A stretch of DNA of 49,683 nucleotides, taken from assembly GCA_902768805.1 (NCBI GenBank), contig CACXMX010000018.1, positions 1-49,683 of the forward strand, in the 5' to 3' direction. The notes beneath the pieces were generated by a model. The model saw only the letters and a list, made by a program, of their open reading frames with translations, ran no database searches and was not told the DNA's origin. How positions within the stretch are numbered: the first letter of the stretch is position 1; every line of letters begins with the position of its first letter. The position numbers and the translations under genes are program-made. The DNA comes from Oscillospiraceae bacterium. GTDB lineage: Bacteria > Bacillota > Clostridia > Oscillospirales > Oscillospiraceae. Below are positions 19,529 through 28,108 of this stretch, one piece after another.

Positions 19529-20518
19529 ATGGACAATCCGACTTCAAAGCGAAGCGGGCGCCGCGCTCCCCTTCCCGAAAGGAAGCTCCGCTTTCTGATC
19601 GCGGGCGGCGCCGTCCTGCTTTTTATTGTGATCCTTATCGCCTCTCTCGCGCGCTCCCCGGAGCCGGCGGAGGAGCCCGCCCCGGCAGGAGAACCCGCCG
19701 TGGCGGAGGGAAGCGGAGCGGAGACGCTCTCCGAGCCGGAGCCCTCCCCCGCTCCGGAGCCCACGCCCGACGCCGCGTCTCAGGTACCGGCTGATGTCTC
19801 GGCTCAGCTGACCGCGCGCCGGCTGCTTCGCCGCGACGGTTTTCCCATGCTCAGCTGGGAACCGGACCTCTTCTCGGCGGACAGCCGCGGCCGCATGCGC
19901 TACACCGGGGCTGCGAGCACTCTCTCGGGCATCGACGTTTCCGAGCATCAGTACGACATCGACTGGCGCAAGGTCGCCGCCGACGGAGTGGATTTCGCCA
20001 TGATCCGCGTGGGCTATCGCGGCTCCACTGCCGGCGGGATTTATACGGACGATTATTTTGAGAAGAACATTCGCGGCGCCCTGAACGCAGGGCTTAAGGT
20101 CGGCGTTTATTTCTTTTCTCAGGCGCTCGACGCCGGAGAGGCCGCCGAGGAAGCCGCCTTCGTACTCGAGCAGATCCGGCCCTATGAGATCACCATGCCG
20201 GTGGTGTTCGACTGGGAGATCGTGGGCGGAAGCGACGCGAGGACCTATACCGTCGATCGCCGGACCCTTTGCGAGGCCGTCCGGGCCTTCTGCGGTCCGG
20301 TCAGGGACGCGGGCTACGAGCCCATGCTTTATTTCACCCGGTATCTGGGCTACCGCAAGTATATTCTGCGCAACCTGGCCGATTACGGCTTCTGGTACGC
20401 GGAGTATGAGGACAGGCCGAGGATCGCCTTTGATTTCGACATGTGGCAGTATTCCGAAACCGGAACGGTCGACGGTATCGACGGCGACGTGGATCTGAAC
20501 CTTTATTTTGTCCGGTGA
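19529..20518 (+). CDS. Membrane-anchored GH25 lysozyme-like protein
   Basis: 329 residues. One membrane span lies near residues 24-43 (FLIAGGAVLLFIVILIASLA). A Glu/Pro/Ala-rich linker follows to about 95, then a GH25 domain. GIDVSEHQYDIDW carries the family's first Asp, and VVFDWEIVGG carries the catalytic Asp-x-Glu pair; FDMWQYSETGTVDGIDG is the C-terminal block. GH25 enzymes cleave the MurNAc-GlcNAc bond of peptidoglycan. Anchoring suggests a role in wall growth or turnover rather than secretion. It is a single gene or leads into cobD, 28 bp downstream. The upstream ribosome-binding site (ACAGGA) is modest. Confidence 0.88.
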   Translation: MDNPTSKRSGRRAPLPERKLRFLIAGGAVLLFIVILIASLARSPEPAEEPAPAGEPAVAEGSGAETLSEPEPSPAPEPTPDAASQVPADVSAQLTARRLLRRDGFPMLSWEPDLFSADSRGRMRYTGAASTLSGIDVSEHQYDIDWRKVAADGVDFAMIRVGYRGSTAGGIYTDDYFEKNIRGALNAGLKVGVYFFSQALDAGEAAEEAAFVLEQIRPYEITMPVVFDWEIVGGSDARTYTVDRRTLCEAVRAFCGPVRDAGYEPMLYFTRYLGYRKYILRNLADYGFWYAEYEDRPRIAFDFDMWQYSETGTVDGIDGDVDLNLYFVR

Positions 20519-20546
20519 CGGACACATCCTGCAGGAGGAGACGGCA

Positions 20547-21521
20547 GTGAAAGACTGGATCTTCTGGAATATCGTGGCTCTGCTGATCGGAGTAGTCATG
20601 GACCTGGTGGCAGGCGATCCCGAGAGACTGATCCATATGGTTCAGATCTTCGGCTTCGTCATCCAGCTTCTTGACGAAGCGCTGTATAAAAAAAGCCGTT
20701 ATCACAGGGTGTTCTGGGGCGGCGTCCTTGTTGTCATCACTCTCGTGATCTGCACCGGGATCCCCGCTCTGGTGCTCTGGCTGCTCTGGAGATTCTTCCA
20801 TCCGCTGCTCTATGCGCTGTGGGGCGGAGTGCTGTGCTGGCAGTGCCTGGCGGCCAAGAGCCTGCGGGATCAGAGCGATCTGGTGCGCGTACCGCTGGAG
20901 GAGCACGATCTGGAAAAGGCGCGCAAAATGGTCGCGCGTATCGTGGGCCGCGACACCGACGCCCTGGACGAGGAGGGCGTGGCGCGCGCCGCGGTGGAGA
21001 CCGTTGCCGAGAACACCTCCGACGGCGTTATCGCGCCTTTGTTCTACCTTGCCCTCGGCGGTCCGGTGCTGGGCTGCTTCTACAAGGCCGTCAACACGAT
21101 GGATTCCATGATCGGCTACAAAAACACCCGCTATATCGAATTCGGGCGAGCCGCCGCGAAGTTCGACGACTTTGTCAACTACATCCCCGCCCGGCTGGCG
21201 GCTCTTGAGCTGATCCTCGCGGCAAAGCTGTGCGGCTTCGACGCCAAAAACGCCCTGCGCATCTGGAAAAGAGACCGGCACAACCATGCCAGTCCCAACT
21301 CCGCCCAGACCGAGAGCGCCGTGGCCGGCGCGCTGGGCCTCCGGCTGGCCGGTCCGGCCGTCTATTTCGGAAAAACGCTGGACAAGCCCTACATCGGCGA
21401 CGAGCTGCGCCGCATCGAGCCCGAGGACATCCGCCGCGCCCAGAAAATGATGTTCGCCGCAGCCGCCGAGATGCTCGTGCTGGCGATCGGCGTGATGCTG
21501 GCGGTCCGCTGCTTCCTGTAA
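20547..21521 (+). CDS. cobD: Adenosylcobinamide-phosphate synthase CobD/CbiB
   Basis: 324 residues, GTG at 20547 six bases after AGGAGGAG. Diagnostic motifs are DLVAGDPERLIHMVQ at the N-terminus, VETVAENTSDGVIAPLFY, NTMDSMIGYKN and NHASPNSAQTESAVAGALG, with several hydrophobic membrane segments. The enzyme joins aminopropanol phosphate (or ethanolamine phosphate) to adenosylcobyric acid in cobamide synthesis. No other cob gene is in the window, so it is either an isolated pathway gene or part of salvage. Corrinoid supply would serve the URO-D-type methyltransferases near the left edge, but that link is inference. Confidence 0.95.
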   Translation: MKDWIFWNIVALLIGVVMDLVAGDPERLIHMVQIFGFVIQLLDEALYKKSRYHRVFWGGVLVVITLVICTGIPALVLWLLWRFFHPLLYALWGGVLCWQCLAAKSLRDQSDLVRVPLEEHDLEKARKMVARIVGRDTDALDEEGVARAAVETVAENTSDGVIAPLFYLALGGPVLGCFYKAVNTMDSMIGYKNTRYIEFGRAAAKFDDFVNYIPARLAALELILAAKLCGFDAKNALRIWKRDRHNHASPNSAQTESAVAGALGLRLAGPAVYFGKTLDKPYIGDELRRIEPEDIRRAQKMMFAAAAEMLVLAIGVMLAVRCFL

Positions 21522-21542
21522 CCGCCGCCGGCGACGTTTTCC

Positions 21543-21571
21543 TTGACACCGCGGGAAAACTAAGATACAAT
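21543..21571 (+). promoter_or_regulatory. Promoter of the riboswitch-P-type ATPase transcript
   Basis: Perfect TTGACA (21543-21548), a 17-bp spacer and TACAAT (21566-21571). A strong promoter fits control at the level of termination downstream. Confidence 0.9.
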
Positions 21572-21580
21572 GCAGTCGCT

Positions 21581-21671
21581 CCATGGGGGAGTAATCGGCC
21601 GCGGCAGCGGCTGCAAATCAACAGCACTGGCGGATCTCCGCCTGGTTTGCATCAAATGACCAGACCCATGG
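21581..21671 (+). promoter_or_regulatory. yybP-ykoY (manganese) riboswitch aptamer
   Basis: The P1 helix is CCATGGG (21581-21587) with CCCATGG (21665-21671). The conserved internal-loop sequence GGGGAGTA lies at 21586-21593 and the matching 3' element CAGACC at 21661-21666. These are the two hallmarks of yybP-ykoY RNAs, arranged as in the Lactococcus yoaB element, which also precedes a P-type ATPase. The 3' P1 strand is part of the following terminator, so Mn2+-stabilised P1 should prevent termination and switch the gene on. Confidence 0.88.
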
Positions 21672-21701
21672 GCAGCCGTTACGCTGCCCGTGGGTCTTTT
21701 T
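21663..21701 (+). terminator. Riboswitch-controlled intrinsic terminator
   Basis: Arms GACCCATGGGCAGC and GCTGCCCGTGGGTC (one G-U pair) around a 6-nt loop, then TTTTT. The left arm shares bases 21665-21671 with aptamer P1, so the two structures exclude each other. Confidence 0.9.
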
Positions 21702-21736
21702 ATACCGACACGCATTCATTCAGGGAGGGAAGCGAA

Positions 21737-24355
21737 TTGAAATACTACTGCGAAGATGTCCGTACCGTTCTGGACGCGGTAGAGAGCCGGAGCGAGGGCC
21801 TGACCTCCGCCGAGGCAGCCGCGCGTCTGGAAAAGTACGGCAGGAACAAGCTGGCCGAGGGCAAAAAGGTCCCCGTCTGGAAGCGTTTTCTCGCGCAGCT
21901 GGCCGATCCAATGATCATCATTCTTCTGGCGGCCGCGGCCATCAGCGGAGTGCTGGCCGTGGTGGAGGGCGAGAGCTTCGCGGATGTGATCATCATTCTC
22001 TCGGTGGTCATCATCAACGCCGTGCTCGGCGTCTACCAGGAGAGCAAAGCGGAAGCGGCCATCGAAGCCCTGCAGCAGATGTCCGCCGCCACCAGCAAGG
22101 TGCTTCGCGACGGGAAAATGTGCGTGATCCACAGCGAAGAGCTGGTGCCGGGCGACGTGGTGATGCTGGAGGCCGGCGACGCGATCCCCGCCGACGGACG
22201 CCTGATCGACAGCGCCAGTCTGAAGATCGAGGAGGCCGCTCTCACCGGAGAAAGCGTGCCGGTCAGCAAGTTCATCGACCTGATCGAGCTGCGCGAGACA
22301 GTCGCGGACGTGCCTCTGGGCGACCGGAAAAACATGGTATACATGGGCTCGAGCGTGGCCTACGGCCGCGGTACCGCGGTGATCACCGATACCGGCATGG
22401 CCACGGAAATGGGCAAGATCGCAGACGCGCTCACCCGGGCAGAGGACGGTCAGACGCCCCTTCAGATCAAGCTCAGCCAGCTGTCCAAGGTCCTCACCAA
22501 GCTGGTGCTGGGCATCTGCGCGGTCATTTTCGGCGTGCAGATCATCCGCGCGGGCGGCTTTGATTTTGAGACGATCCTGCATTCGTTTATGATCGCGGTG
22601 TCCCTGGCCGTTGCCGCCATTCCCGAAGGCCTGGCCGCGGTGGTGACGATCGTACTGTCGATCGGCGTGACGAACATGTCCCGGCGCAACGCCATCATCC
22701 GGCGTCTGACGGCCGTGGAGACGCTCGGCTGCGCGCAGATCATCTGTACGGACAAGACCGGTACCCTGACGCAGAACCGCATGACCGTCACCGACACCTG
22801 GACTGACGATCCGGTCCTTCTGGCCCGGGCCATGGCGCTTTGCTCCGACGCCAAGCGCTCCCTGGGCATGCATACGGCGGAGGGCGAGCCCACCGAGGCG
22901 GCGCTGGTCAACCACGCCCACGATCTTCATGAGTACAAGGAAGCTCCTTTCGACTCCATGCGCAAGCTGATGTCCACCGTACACCGCGACGGCAACTCTC
23001 TCGTCCAGTATACCAAGGGCGCCTGCGAGGTCCTCCTCGACCGCTGCGACGGCTACTGGCAGGGCGGAGAGATCCGGCCCATCACCGAAGAGTATAAAGA
23101 GATGGTCATGGCCCGCACCAAGGAGTTCGCGGACCGCGCTCTTCGTCTGCTCGGCGCGGCTTTCCGCACCTGGGACGCCGAACCGGAAAACTACGAGCCC
23201 GAAACGCTCGAGCAGCACCTGATCTTCATCGGATTTGTAGGCATGATCGATCCCTGCCGTCCGGAAGTCTACGACGCGATCAAACAGTGCCGTGCCGCCG
23301 GGATCCGCCCGATCATGATCACCGGCGACCATATCGACACCGCCGTCGCCATCGCGACGGATCTGGGCATCCTCACCGACGGGATGCGGGCCGTCACCGG
23401 CTCCGAGCTGGGCGCCATGAGCGACGAGGAGTTTGAAAGCTGCTACCGGGACATCTCCGTTTACGCCCGGGTGCAGCCCGAGCACAAGACGCGCATCGTC
23501 AACGCATGGCGCAAAGCCGGATATGTCACCGCCATGACCGGCGACGGCGTAAACGACGCTCCTTCGATCAAGTCCGCCGACATCGGCGTGGGTATGGGCA
23601 TCACGGGCACGGATGTGACAAAGAACGTGGCCGACATGGTGCTGGCCGACGACAACTTCGCCACCATCGTCGGGGCCGTGGAGGAGGGCCGCCGGATCTA
23701 CGACAATATCCGCAAGGCCATCCAGTTCCTGCTCGGTTCCAACATGAGCGAGGTCATCAGCATCTTTGCCGCCACTCTGATGGGCTTTGTGATTCTGGAG
23801 CCCGTGCATCTTCTGTGGATCAACCTGGTCACGGACAGCCTTCCGGCGCTGGCTCTGGGTCTTGAAAAAGGAGAAAAGGACATCATGCGCCGCAAGCCCC
23901 GCAGCGCCACCGCGGGTATCTTTGCCGGGGGTATGGGTGCGGATATCGCCTATCAGGGACTGATGGTATCCGCGCTGACTCTGCTGAGCTTCTTTGTGGG
24001 CCACTTCATGGAGTCGGGCGTATGGGAGATCCCCATGCGCAGCGCCGCGGGCACCACGATGGCCTTCCTGACCATGTCCATGGCCGAGATCTTCCACAGC
24101 TTCAACATGCGCTCTCAGCGGGGCAGCATCTTTACCCTCGGCACCATAAACTGGGCGCTGTGGATCTCCCTAGGCGCGGCGCTGCTGCTGACAACGGGCG
24201 TCTGCCAGATCCCCGCCATGGCGGCCGCCTTCTCCTTCACCACCGTCACGCTGCGCGAGTACGCCGTCGCGATCGGCCTTGGCGCGCTTGTGATCCCGAT
24301 CGTGGAGATCGTGAAGTTCTTCCAGCGCCGAGCCGCAGGAACCGGACAAAAATAA
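21737..24355 (+). CDS. Cation-transporting P-type ATPase (P2A-like), probable Mn2+/Ca2+ exporter
   Basis: 872 residues from TTG at 21737 behind GGGAGGGAAG. An N-terminal cation-ATPase domain is followed by the actuator motif LTGESVP. M4 has AVAAIPEGLAAVVT, the phosphorylation motif is CTDKTGTLT, the hinge MTGDGVNDAPSIKSADIGVG, and M6 LLWINLVTDSLPAL. PEGLA in M4 and NLVTD in M6 are typical of SERCA/PMR1-type pumps. Control by a manganese riboswitch makes Mn2+ efflux the likely main job, in parallel with MntP at 9509; Ca2+ transport is possible. The frame runs open far upstream into cobD, but no other start fits, and the terminator at 21663 would lie inside a longer gene. Confidence 0.92.
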   Translation: MKYYCEDVRTVLDAVESRSEGLTSAEAAARLEKYGRNKLAEGKKVPVWKRFLAQLADPMIIILLAAAAISGVLAVVEGESFADVIIILSVVIINAVLGVYQESKAEAAIEALQQMSAATSKVLRDGKMCVIHSEELVPGDVVMLEAGDAIPADGRLIDSASLKIEEAALTGESVPVSKFIDLIELRETVADVPLGDRKNMVYMGSSVAYGRGTAVITDTGMATEMGKIADALTRAEDGQTPLQIKLSQLSKVLTKLVLGICAVIFGVQIIRAGGFDFETILHSFMIAVSLAVAAIPEGLAAVVTIVLSIGVTNMSRRNAIIRRLTAVETLGCAQIICTDKTGTLTQNRMTVTDTWTDDPVLLARAMALCSDAKRSLGMHTAEGEPTEAALVNHAHDLHEYKEAPFDSMRKLMSTVHRDGNSLVQYTKGACEVLLDRCDGYWQGGEIRPITEEYKEMVMARTKEFADRALRLLGAAFRTWDAEPENYEPETLEQHLIFIGFVGMIDPCRPEVYDAIKQCRAAGIRPIMITGDHIDTAVAIATDLGILTDGMRAVTGSELGAMSDEEFESCYRDISVYARVQPEHKTRIVNAWRKAGYVTAMTGDGVNDAPSIKSADIGVGMGITGTDVTKNVADMVLADDNFATIVGAVEEGRRIYDNIRKAIQFLLGSNMSEVISIFAATLMGFVILEPVHLLWINLVTDSLPALALGLEKGEKDIMRRKPRSATAGIFAGGMGADIAYQGLMVSALTLLSFFVGHFMESGVWEIPMRSAAGTTMAFLTMSMAEIFHSFNMRSQRGSIFTLGTINWALWISLGAALLLTTGVCQIPAMAAAFSFTTVTLREYAVAIGLGALVIPIVEIVKFFQRRAAGTGQK

Positions 24356-24367
24356 TGGCGCCGTGTC

Positions 24368-24396
24368 TGTTCAACCGGTTCGCGGTATGATATAAT
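24368..24396 (+). promoter_or_regulatory. Promoter of hpf
   Basis: Perfect TATAAT (24391-24396) with an extended TG-A in front, and TGTTCA 17 bp upstream (24368-24373). The leader contains a GC-rich stem (GGCCGG...CCGGCC, about 24406-24436). Confidence 0.75.
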
Positions 24397-24461
24397 ATAC
24401 GAAGAGGCCGGCCGGCAGACCCTTCGGACGACCGGCCCGAATAGAAAGGAGCCTGACAGTC

Positions 24462-25007
24462 ATGAAGTACACCGTCACTGCCAAGCAGATGGACCTCACC
24501 GACGATCTGCGTCTGTACGCTGAAAAAAAGGTCGGCAAGATCGATCGCCTGTTCCGCAGCGAGAGTGAAGCCTTTGTCACCTTCAGCCGCGAACGCGGCC
24601 GGTTTACCGCCGAGGTCACGCTCAAAAACAACGGCATGTTCTACCGCGTCAAGGAGACCACCGGCGATCCCTTTGCCAGCGTGGATTCCGCCGTCGCCTC
24701 CATCGAGCGCCAGATCCGCAAGAACAAGACCCGTCTGGAGAAAAAGCTGCGCAGCGGGCCCATTGACTGGAACGATTTCGCCCCCGCCGCGGCCGCCGCG
24801 GACGAGGAGCCGGAAGAGGATCTGACGATCGTCCGTACCAAGACCTTCGAGATCAAGCCCATGACGCCTCAGGAAGCCGTCCTGCAGATGAATCTTCTGG
24901 GCCACGAGTTTTACGCCTTCCGCAACAGCGAAGCGGGCGGCGCCTTCTCGGTGGTTTATCGCCGCAACAACGGCGGTTACGGCCTGATCGAAGACAAGGA
25001 TAAATGA
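24462..25007 (+). CDS. hpf: Ribosome hibernation promoting factor, long form
   Basis: 181 residues, ATG behind AGAAAGGAG. The N-terminal HPF/YfiA domain (about 1-95; KYTVTAKQMDLTDDLRLYAEKK at its start) has basic KNKTRLEKKLR helices that bind the 30S subunit. After an acidic linker (DEEPEEDL) the C-terminal domain, with TKTFEIKPMTPQEAVLQMNL and GHEFYAFRN, dimerises to form 100S ribosomes in stationary phase. This long form is typical of Firmicutes. It has its own promoter and a strong terminator. Confidence 0.95.
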   Translation: MKYTVTAKQMDLTDDLRLYAEKKVGKIDRLFRSESEAFVTFSRERGRFTAEVTLKNNGMFYRVKETTGDPFASVDSAVASIERQIRKNKTRLEKKLRSGPIDWNDFAPAAAAADEEPEEDLTIVRTKTFEIKPMTPQEAVLQMNLLGHEFYAFRNSEAGGAFSVVYRRNNGGYGLIEDKDK

Positions 25008-25020
25008 TCCCCCTCTCATA

Positions 25021-25057
25021 AAAAAACTCCCCGGCGATGACGGCCGGGGAGTTTTTT
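25021..25057 (+). terminator. Terminator of hpf
   Basis: AAAAAACTCCCCGG ... CCGGGGAGTTTTTT, a strong GC stem with a six-T tail. Confidence 0.92.
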
Positions 25058-25079
25058 CTTCGCGCGCGGGCTTTTTCTC

Positions 25080-25108
25080 TTGCCCGTTTCGGATCGGCGT
25101 GATACAAT
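25080..25108 (+). promoter_or_regulatory. Promoter of glyS
   Basis: TTGCCC (25080-25085), a 17-bp spacer and TACAAT (25103-25108) with TG-A in front. The short leader holds no visible T-box. Confidence 0.75.
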
Positions 25109-25162
25109 ACACCGCATAATATCGCCTGCGGCAGCCGGCCGCGGGAGAAAGGGAGAGCATCA

Positions 25163-26581
25163 ATGAACGCAAGCGAAAAGACCATGGATAAGATCGTGAA
25201 TCTCTGCAAAGGCCGGGGCTATGTATATCCCTCCAGCGAGATCTACGGCGGTCTTTCCAACAGCTGGGACTTCGGTCCCCTCGGCGCGGAGCTGAAAAGC
25301 AACGTAAAGCGCGCCTGGTGGAAGAAATTCGTACAGGAGAATCCCTATAACGTAGGCCTGGACAGCGCGATCCTCATGAACAGCCAGGTTTGGGTCGCCT
25401 CGGGCCACGTGGTGAATTTCAACGACCCCCTCATCGACTGCAAGGGCTGCAAAATGCGCCACCGCGCCGATAAACTCATAGAAGACTGGCTCAGCGAGAA
25501 CCCCATAGAAGGCGTCGTGGTGGAGGCCATGACCAACGACGACATGGTGGAGTTCATCAACGAGAAAAAGATCCCCTGCCCCGGCTGCGGCAAGACCGAC
25601 TTTACCGGCATCCGCAAGTTCAACCTTATGTTCAAGACGCACATCGGCGTGACCGAGGACAACACCACGGAGGTATATCTGCGCCCGGAGACCGCGCAGG
25701 GTATTTTCGTAAACTTCAATAACGTTCAGCGCACCACCCGGCGCAAGATCCCCTTCGGGATCTGCCAGATCGGCAAGAGCTTCCGCAATGAGATCACGCC
25801 CAAGAACTTCATTTTCCGCGTGCGTGAGTTCGAGCAGATGGAGCTGGAGTTCTTCTGTGAGCCGGACACCGACCTGGAGTGGTTCGATTACTGGCGCGCC
25901 TACTGCCGCAAGTGGCTCACCGACCTGGGCATGAAGGACGAGTTCCTGCGCCTGCGCGACCATGAGCCCGAGGAGCTGAGCTTCTATTCCAAGGCCACCA
26001 CCGACTTTGAGTACCTCTTCCCCTTCGGCTGGGGTGAGCTGTGGGGCATCGCCGACCGTACCGACTATGACCTGACCCAGCACCAGACCGTGTCGGGCAA
26101 GGACATGACCTACTACGACCAGGAGAAAAACCTGCGCTACATCCCCTATGTGGTCGAGCCTTCTCTGGGCGTGGAGCGCGTGACTCTGGCGTTCCTGTGC
26201 GACGCCTACGACGAGGAGGTCGTGGATCCGGCGAAGAACGACGTGCGCACCGTGCTGAGACTGCATCCGGCACTGGCTCCCTTCAAGGCCGCCGTCCTTC
26301 CTCTCTCCAAAAAGCTGGCCGGCCCGGCGCTGGACCTCTACCACGACCTTCAGAAGGAATTCATGGTCGATTACGACGACGCCGGCTCCATCGGCAAGCG
26401 CTACCGCCGGGAGGACGAGATCGGCACGCCCTTCTGCATCACCGTGGACTTCCAGACCGTGGGCGACGAAAAGACGCCCGCCGACCGCTGCGTGACCATC
26501 CGGGAACGGGACAGCATGGAACAGGTCCGCGTCCCCATCGACGGCGTTGCCGCCTGGCTCGCCGAGCGCGTAAAGTTCTGA
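25163..26581 (+). CDS. glyQS: Glycyl-tRNA synthetase, homodimeric type
   Basis: 472 residues. Class II synthetase motifs include [20 protein letters not shown] near the N-terminus, a zinc-like [12 protein letters not shown] ... CPGCGKTDF pair, [16 protein letters not shown] (motif 2 region), [20 protein letters not shown] and the motif 3 segment [10 protein letters not shown], then the anticodon-binding domain with [18 protein letters not shown]. It is the eukaryote/archaea-like dimer found in many Firmicutes, not the alpha2-beta2 form. ATG behind GAAAGGGAG. It is a single-gene unit between its promoter and a bidirectional terminator shared with asnS. Confidence 0.96.
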   Translation: MNASEKTMDKIVNLCKGRGYVYPSSEIYGGLSNSWDFGPLGAELKSNVKRAWWKKFVQENPYNVGLDSAILMNSQVWVASGHVVNFNDPLIDCKGCKMRHRADKLIEDWLSENPIEGVVVEAMTNDDMVEFINEKKIPCPGCGKTDFTGIRKFNLMFKTHIGVTEDNTTEVYLRPETAQGIFVNFNNVQRTTRRKIPFGICQIGKSFRNEITPKNFIFRVREFEQMELEFFCEPDTDLEWFDYWRAYCRKWLTDLGMKDEFLRLRDHEPEELSFYSKATTDFEYLFPFGWGELWGIADRTDYDLTQHQTVSGKDMTYYDQEKNLRYIPYVVEPSLGVERVTLAFLCDAYDEEVVDPAKNDVRTVLRLHPALAPFKAAVLPLSKKLAGPALDLYHDLQKEFMVDYDDAGSIGKRYRREDEIGTPFCITVDFQTVGDEKTPADRCVTIRERDSMEQVRVPIDGVAAWLAERVKF

Positions 26582-26600
26582 GTTTTTAAATAAACCATAT

Positions 26601-26639
26601 AAAGAAACACGGCAGAGCAACTCTCTGCCGTGTTTCTTT
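26601..26639. terminator. Bidirectional terminator between glyQS and asnS
   Basis: Seventeen-base perfect arms (AAAGAAACACGGCAGAG and complement) around a 5-nt loop. A- and T-rich ends serve both convergent genes. Confidence 0.92.
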
Positions 26640-26654
26640 ATGTTCGGATCTCTC

Positions 26655-28049
26655 TCAGAATTCCGCGTTGCCCACCGTGCGGGGGTGAAGCTCCACATCG
26701 CGGATATTGGAGATGCCGGTCAGGTACATGACCATGCGCTCGAATCCCAGGCCGAAGCCGGCGTGCCGGCAGCTGCCGTAACGGCGCAGATCCAGATACC
26801 ACCAGTAATCCTTCATGTCCATGCCCAGCTCGCGGATACGCGCCTCAAGCACATCCAGCCGCTCCTCACGCTGAGATCCGCCGATGATCTCGCCTATGCC
26901 GGGGACCAGGCAGTCCGCCGCCGCGACGGTCTTTCCGTCGTCGTTCTGGCGCATGTAAAAGGCCTTGATGTCCTTGGGGTAGTCGGTAACGAAGATGGGC
27001 CTTTTGAAGATCTCCTCGGTGAGATACCGCTCGTGCTCGGTCTGCAGATCGATGCCCCAGCTGACCGGGTAGTCGAACTGCCTTCCGCTCTTGCGCAGCA
27101 GTTCTACGGCTTCGGTGTAGGTCACGCGGCCGAAAGCGCTGTCACGCACATGCTCCAGGCGTTCCTTCAGCCCCTTGTCCACGAATTTATTGAAAAATTC
27201 GATCTCCTGCGGGCACTTTTCCAGTACGGTGGCGATGATGTACTTGACCATCGCCTCCATGACCTCCAGATCCTCCTCCAGATCACAGAAGGCCATTTCC
27301 GGCTCGATCATCCAGAACTCGGCGGCATGACGCTGGGTGTTGGAGTTCTCCGCGCGGAAGGTGGGGCCGAAGGTGTACACGTCGCCGAAGGCCATGGCGA
27401 AGTTTTCCGCGTTCAGCTGTCCGGATACGGTCAGGCTGGTCCGTTTGCCGAAAAAGTCCTTCGAAAAGTCCACGCTGCCGTCTTCAAGCCGCGGAGGATC
27501 GGCAATATCCAGAGTAGTCACCTGGAACATCTCGCCCGCGCCTTCGGCGTCGGAGCCGGTGATGATGGGCGTATGGATGTAGACAAAGCCCCGGCTCTGG
27601 AAGAAATCGTGGATGGCCTGCGCGGCCGTGCTGCGGACCCGGAACGCCGCCGAAAACATGTTGGTACGGGGACGAAGGTGCTGGATCGTACGCAGGTATT
27701 CGGTGGTATGGCGTTTTTTCTGCAGAGGGTAGTCCGGGGCGGACACCCCCTCCACTTCGATCTCGGAGGCTTTGAGTTCGAAGGGCTGCGGCGCGTCGGG
27801 CGTGAGCACCAGCTCGCCGCGGACTATGAACGCGGCGCCTACGTTCTGACGGACGATCTCGTCGTAATTGGGAAGGGCCTCCCGGGCCAGCACGACCTGC
27901 AGGCTTTTAAAGGCGCTGCCGTCGTTCAGCTCGAGGAAGCCGAAGTTTTTCATATCCCGGATCGTGCGGCCCCAGCCGCACACGGTAAGGGTCTGCCCGG
28001 CAAAGGCGGGGGCGTCGGCCCAAAGCTCACGGATCTTGGTTCGTTTCAT
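26655..28049 (-). CDS. asnS: Asparaginyl-tRNA synthetase
   Basis: 464 residues. The N-terminal OB-fold ([21 protein letters not shown]) binds the anticodon. Class II catalytic motifs include [48 protein letters not shown] (motif 2) and [15 protein letters not shown] (motif 3). The AsnRS reading rests on overall similarity and on [14 protein letters not shown]. Start ATG at 28047-28049 behind GAGAGGATC; the upstream frame has no site and crosses the promoter. That promoter overlaps the end of the ABC exporter gene. Confidence 0.95.
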   Translation of the reverse strand: MKRTKIRELWADAPAFAGQTLTVCGWGRTIRDMKNFGFLELNDGSAFKSLQVVLAREALPNYDEIVRQNVGAAFIVRGELVLTPDAPQPFELKASEIEVEGVSAPDYPLQKKRHTTEYLRTIQHLRPRTNMFSAAFRVRSTAAQAIHDFFQSRGFVYIHTPIITGSDAEGAGEMFQVTTLDIADPPRLEDGSVDFSKDFFGKRTSLTVSGQLNAENFAMAFGDVYTFGPTFRAENSNTQRHAAEFWMIEPEMAFCDLEEDLEVMEAMVKYIIATVLEKCPQEIEFFNKFVDKGLKERLEHVRDSAFGRVTYTEAVELLRKSGRQFDYPVSWGIDLQTEHERYLTEEIFKRPIFVTDYPKDIKAFYMRQNDDGKTVAAADCLVPGIGEIIGGSQREERLDVLEARIRELGMDMKDYWWYLDLRRYGSCRHAGFGLGFERMVMYLTGISNIRDVELHPRTVGNAEF

Positions 28050-28079
28050 GGCGATCCTCTCAAACATAAGAATGTTGGT

Positions 28080-28108
28080 ATTATAAAGGCTGATTTCCGA
28101 AATTTCAA
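28080..28108 (-). promoter_or_regulatory. Promoter of asnS
   Basis: Minus-strand TTGAAA (28103-28108), a 17-bp spacer and TATAAT (28080-28085). The -35 overlaps the stop codon of the ABC exporter at 28105-28107. Confidence 0.85.

Noticed and set aside
21230..21736. In-frame upstream extension of the P-type ATPase into cobD.
   Set aside because: It would read through the riboswitch and terminator; the TTG at 21737 has a good ribosome-binding site and gives the family N-terminus.
25109..25162. A T-box expected ahead of a glycyl-tRNA synthetase.
   Set aside because: The leader from the promoter is only about 50 nt and shows no T-box sequence or terminator.
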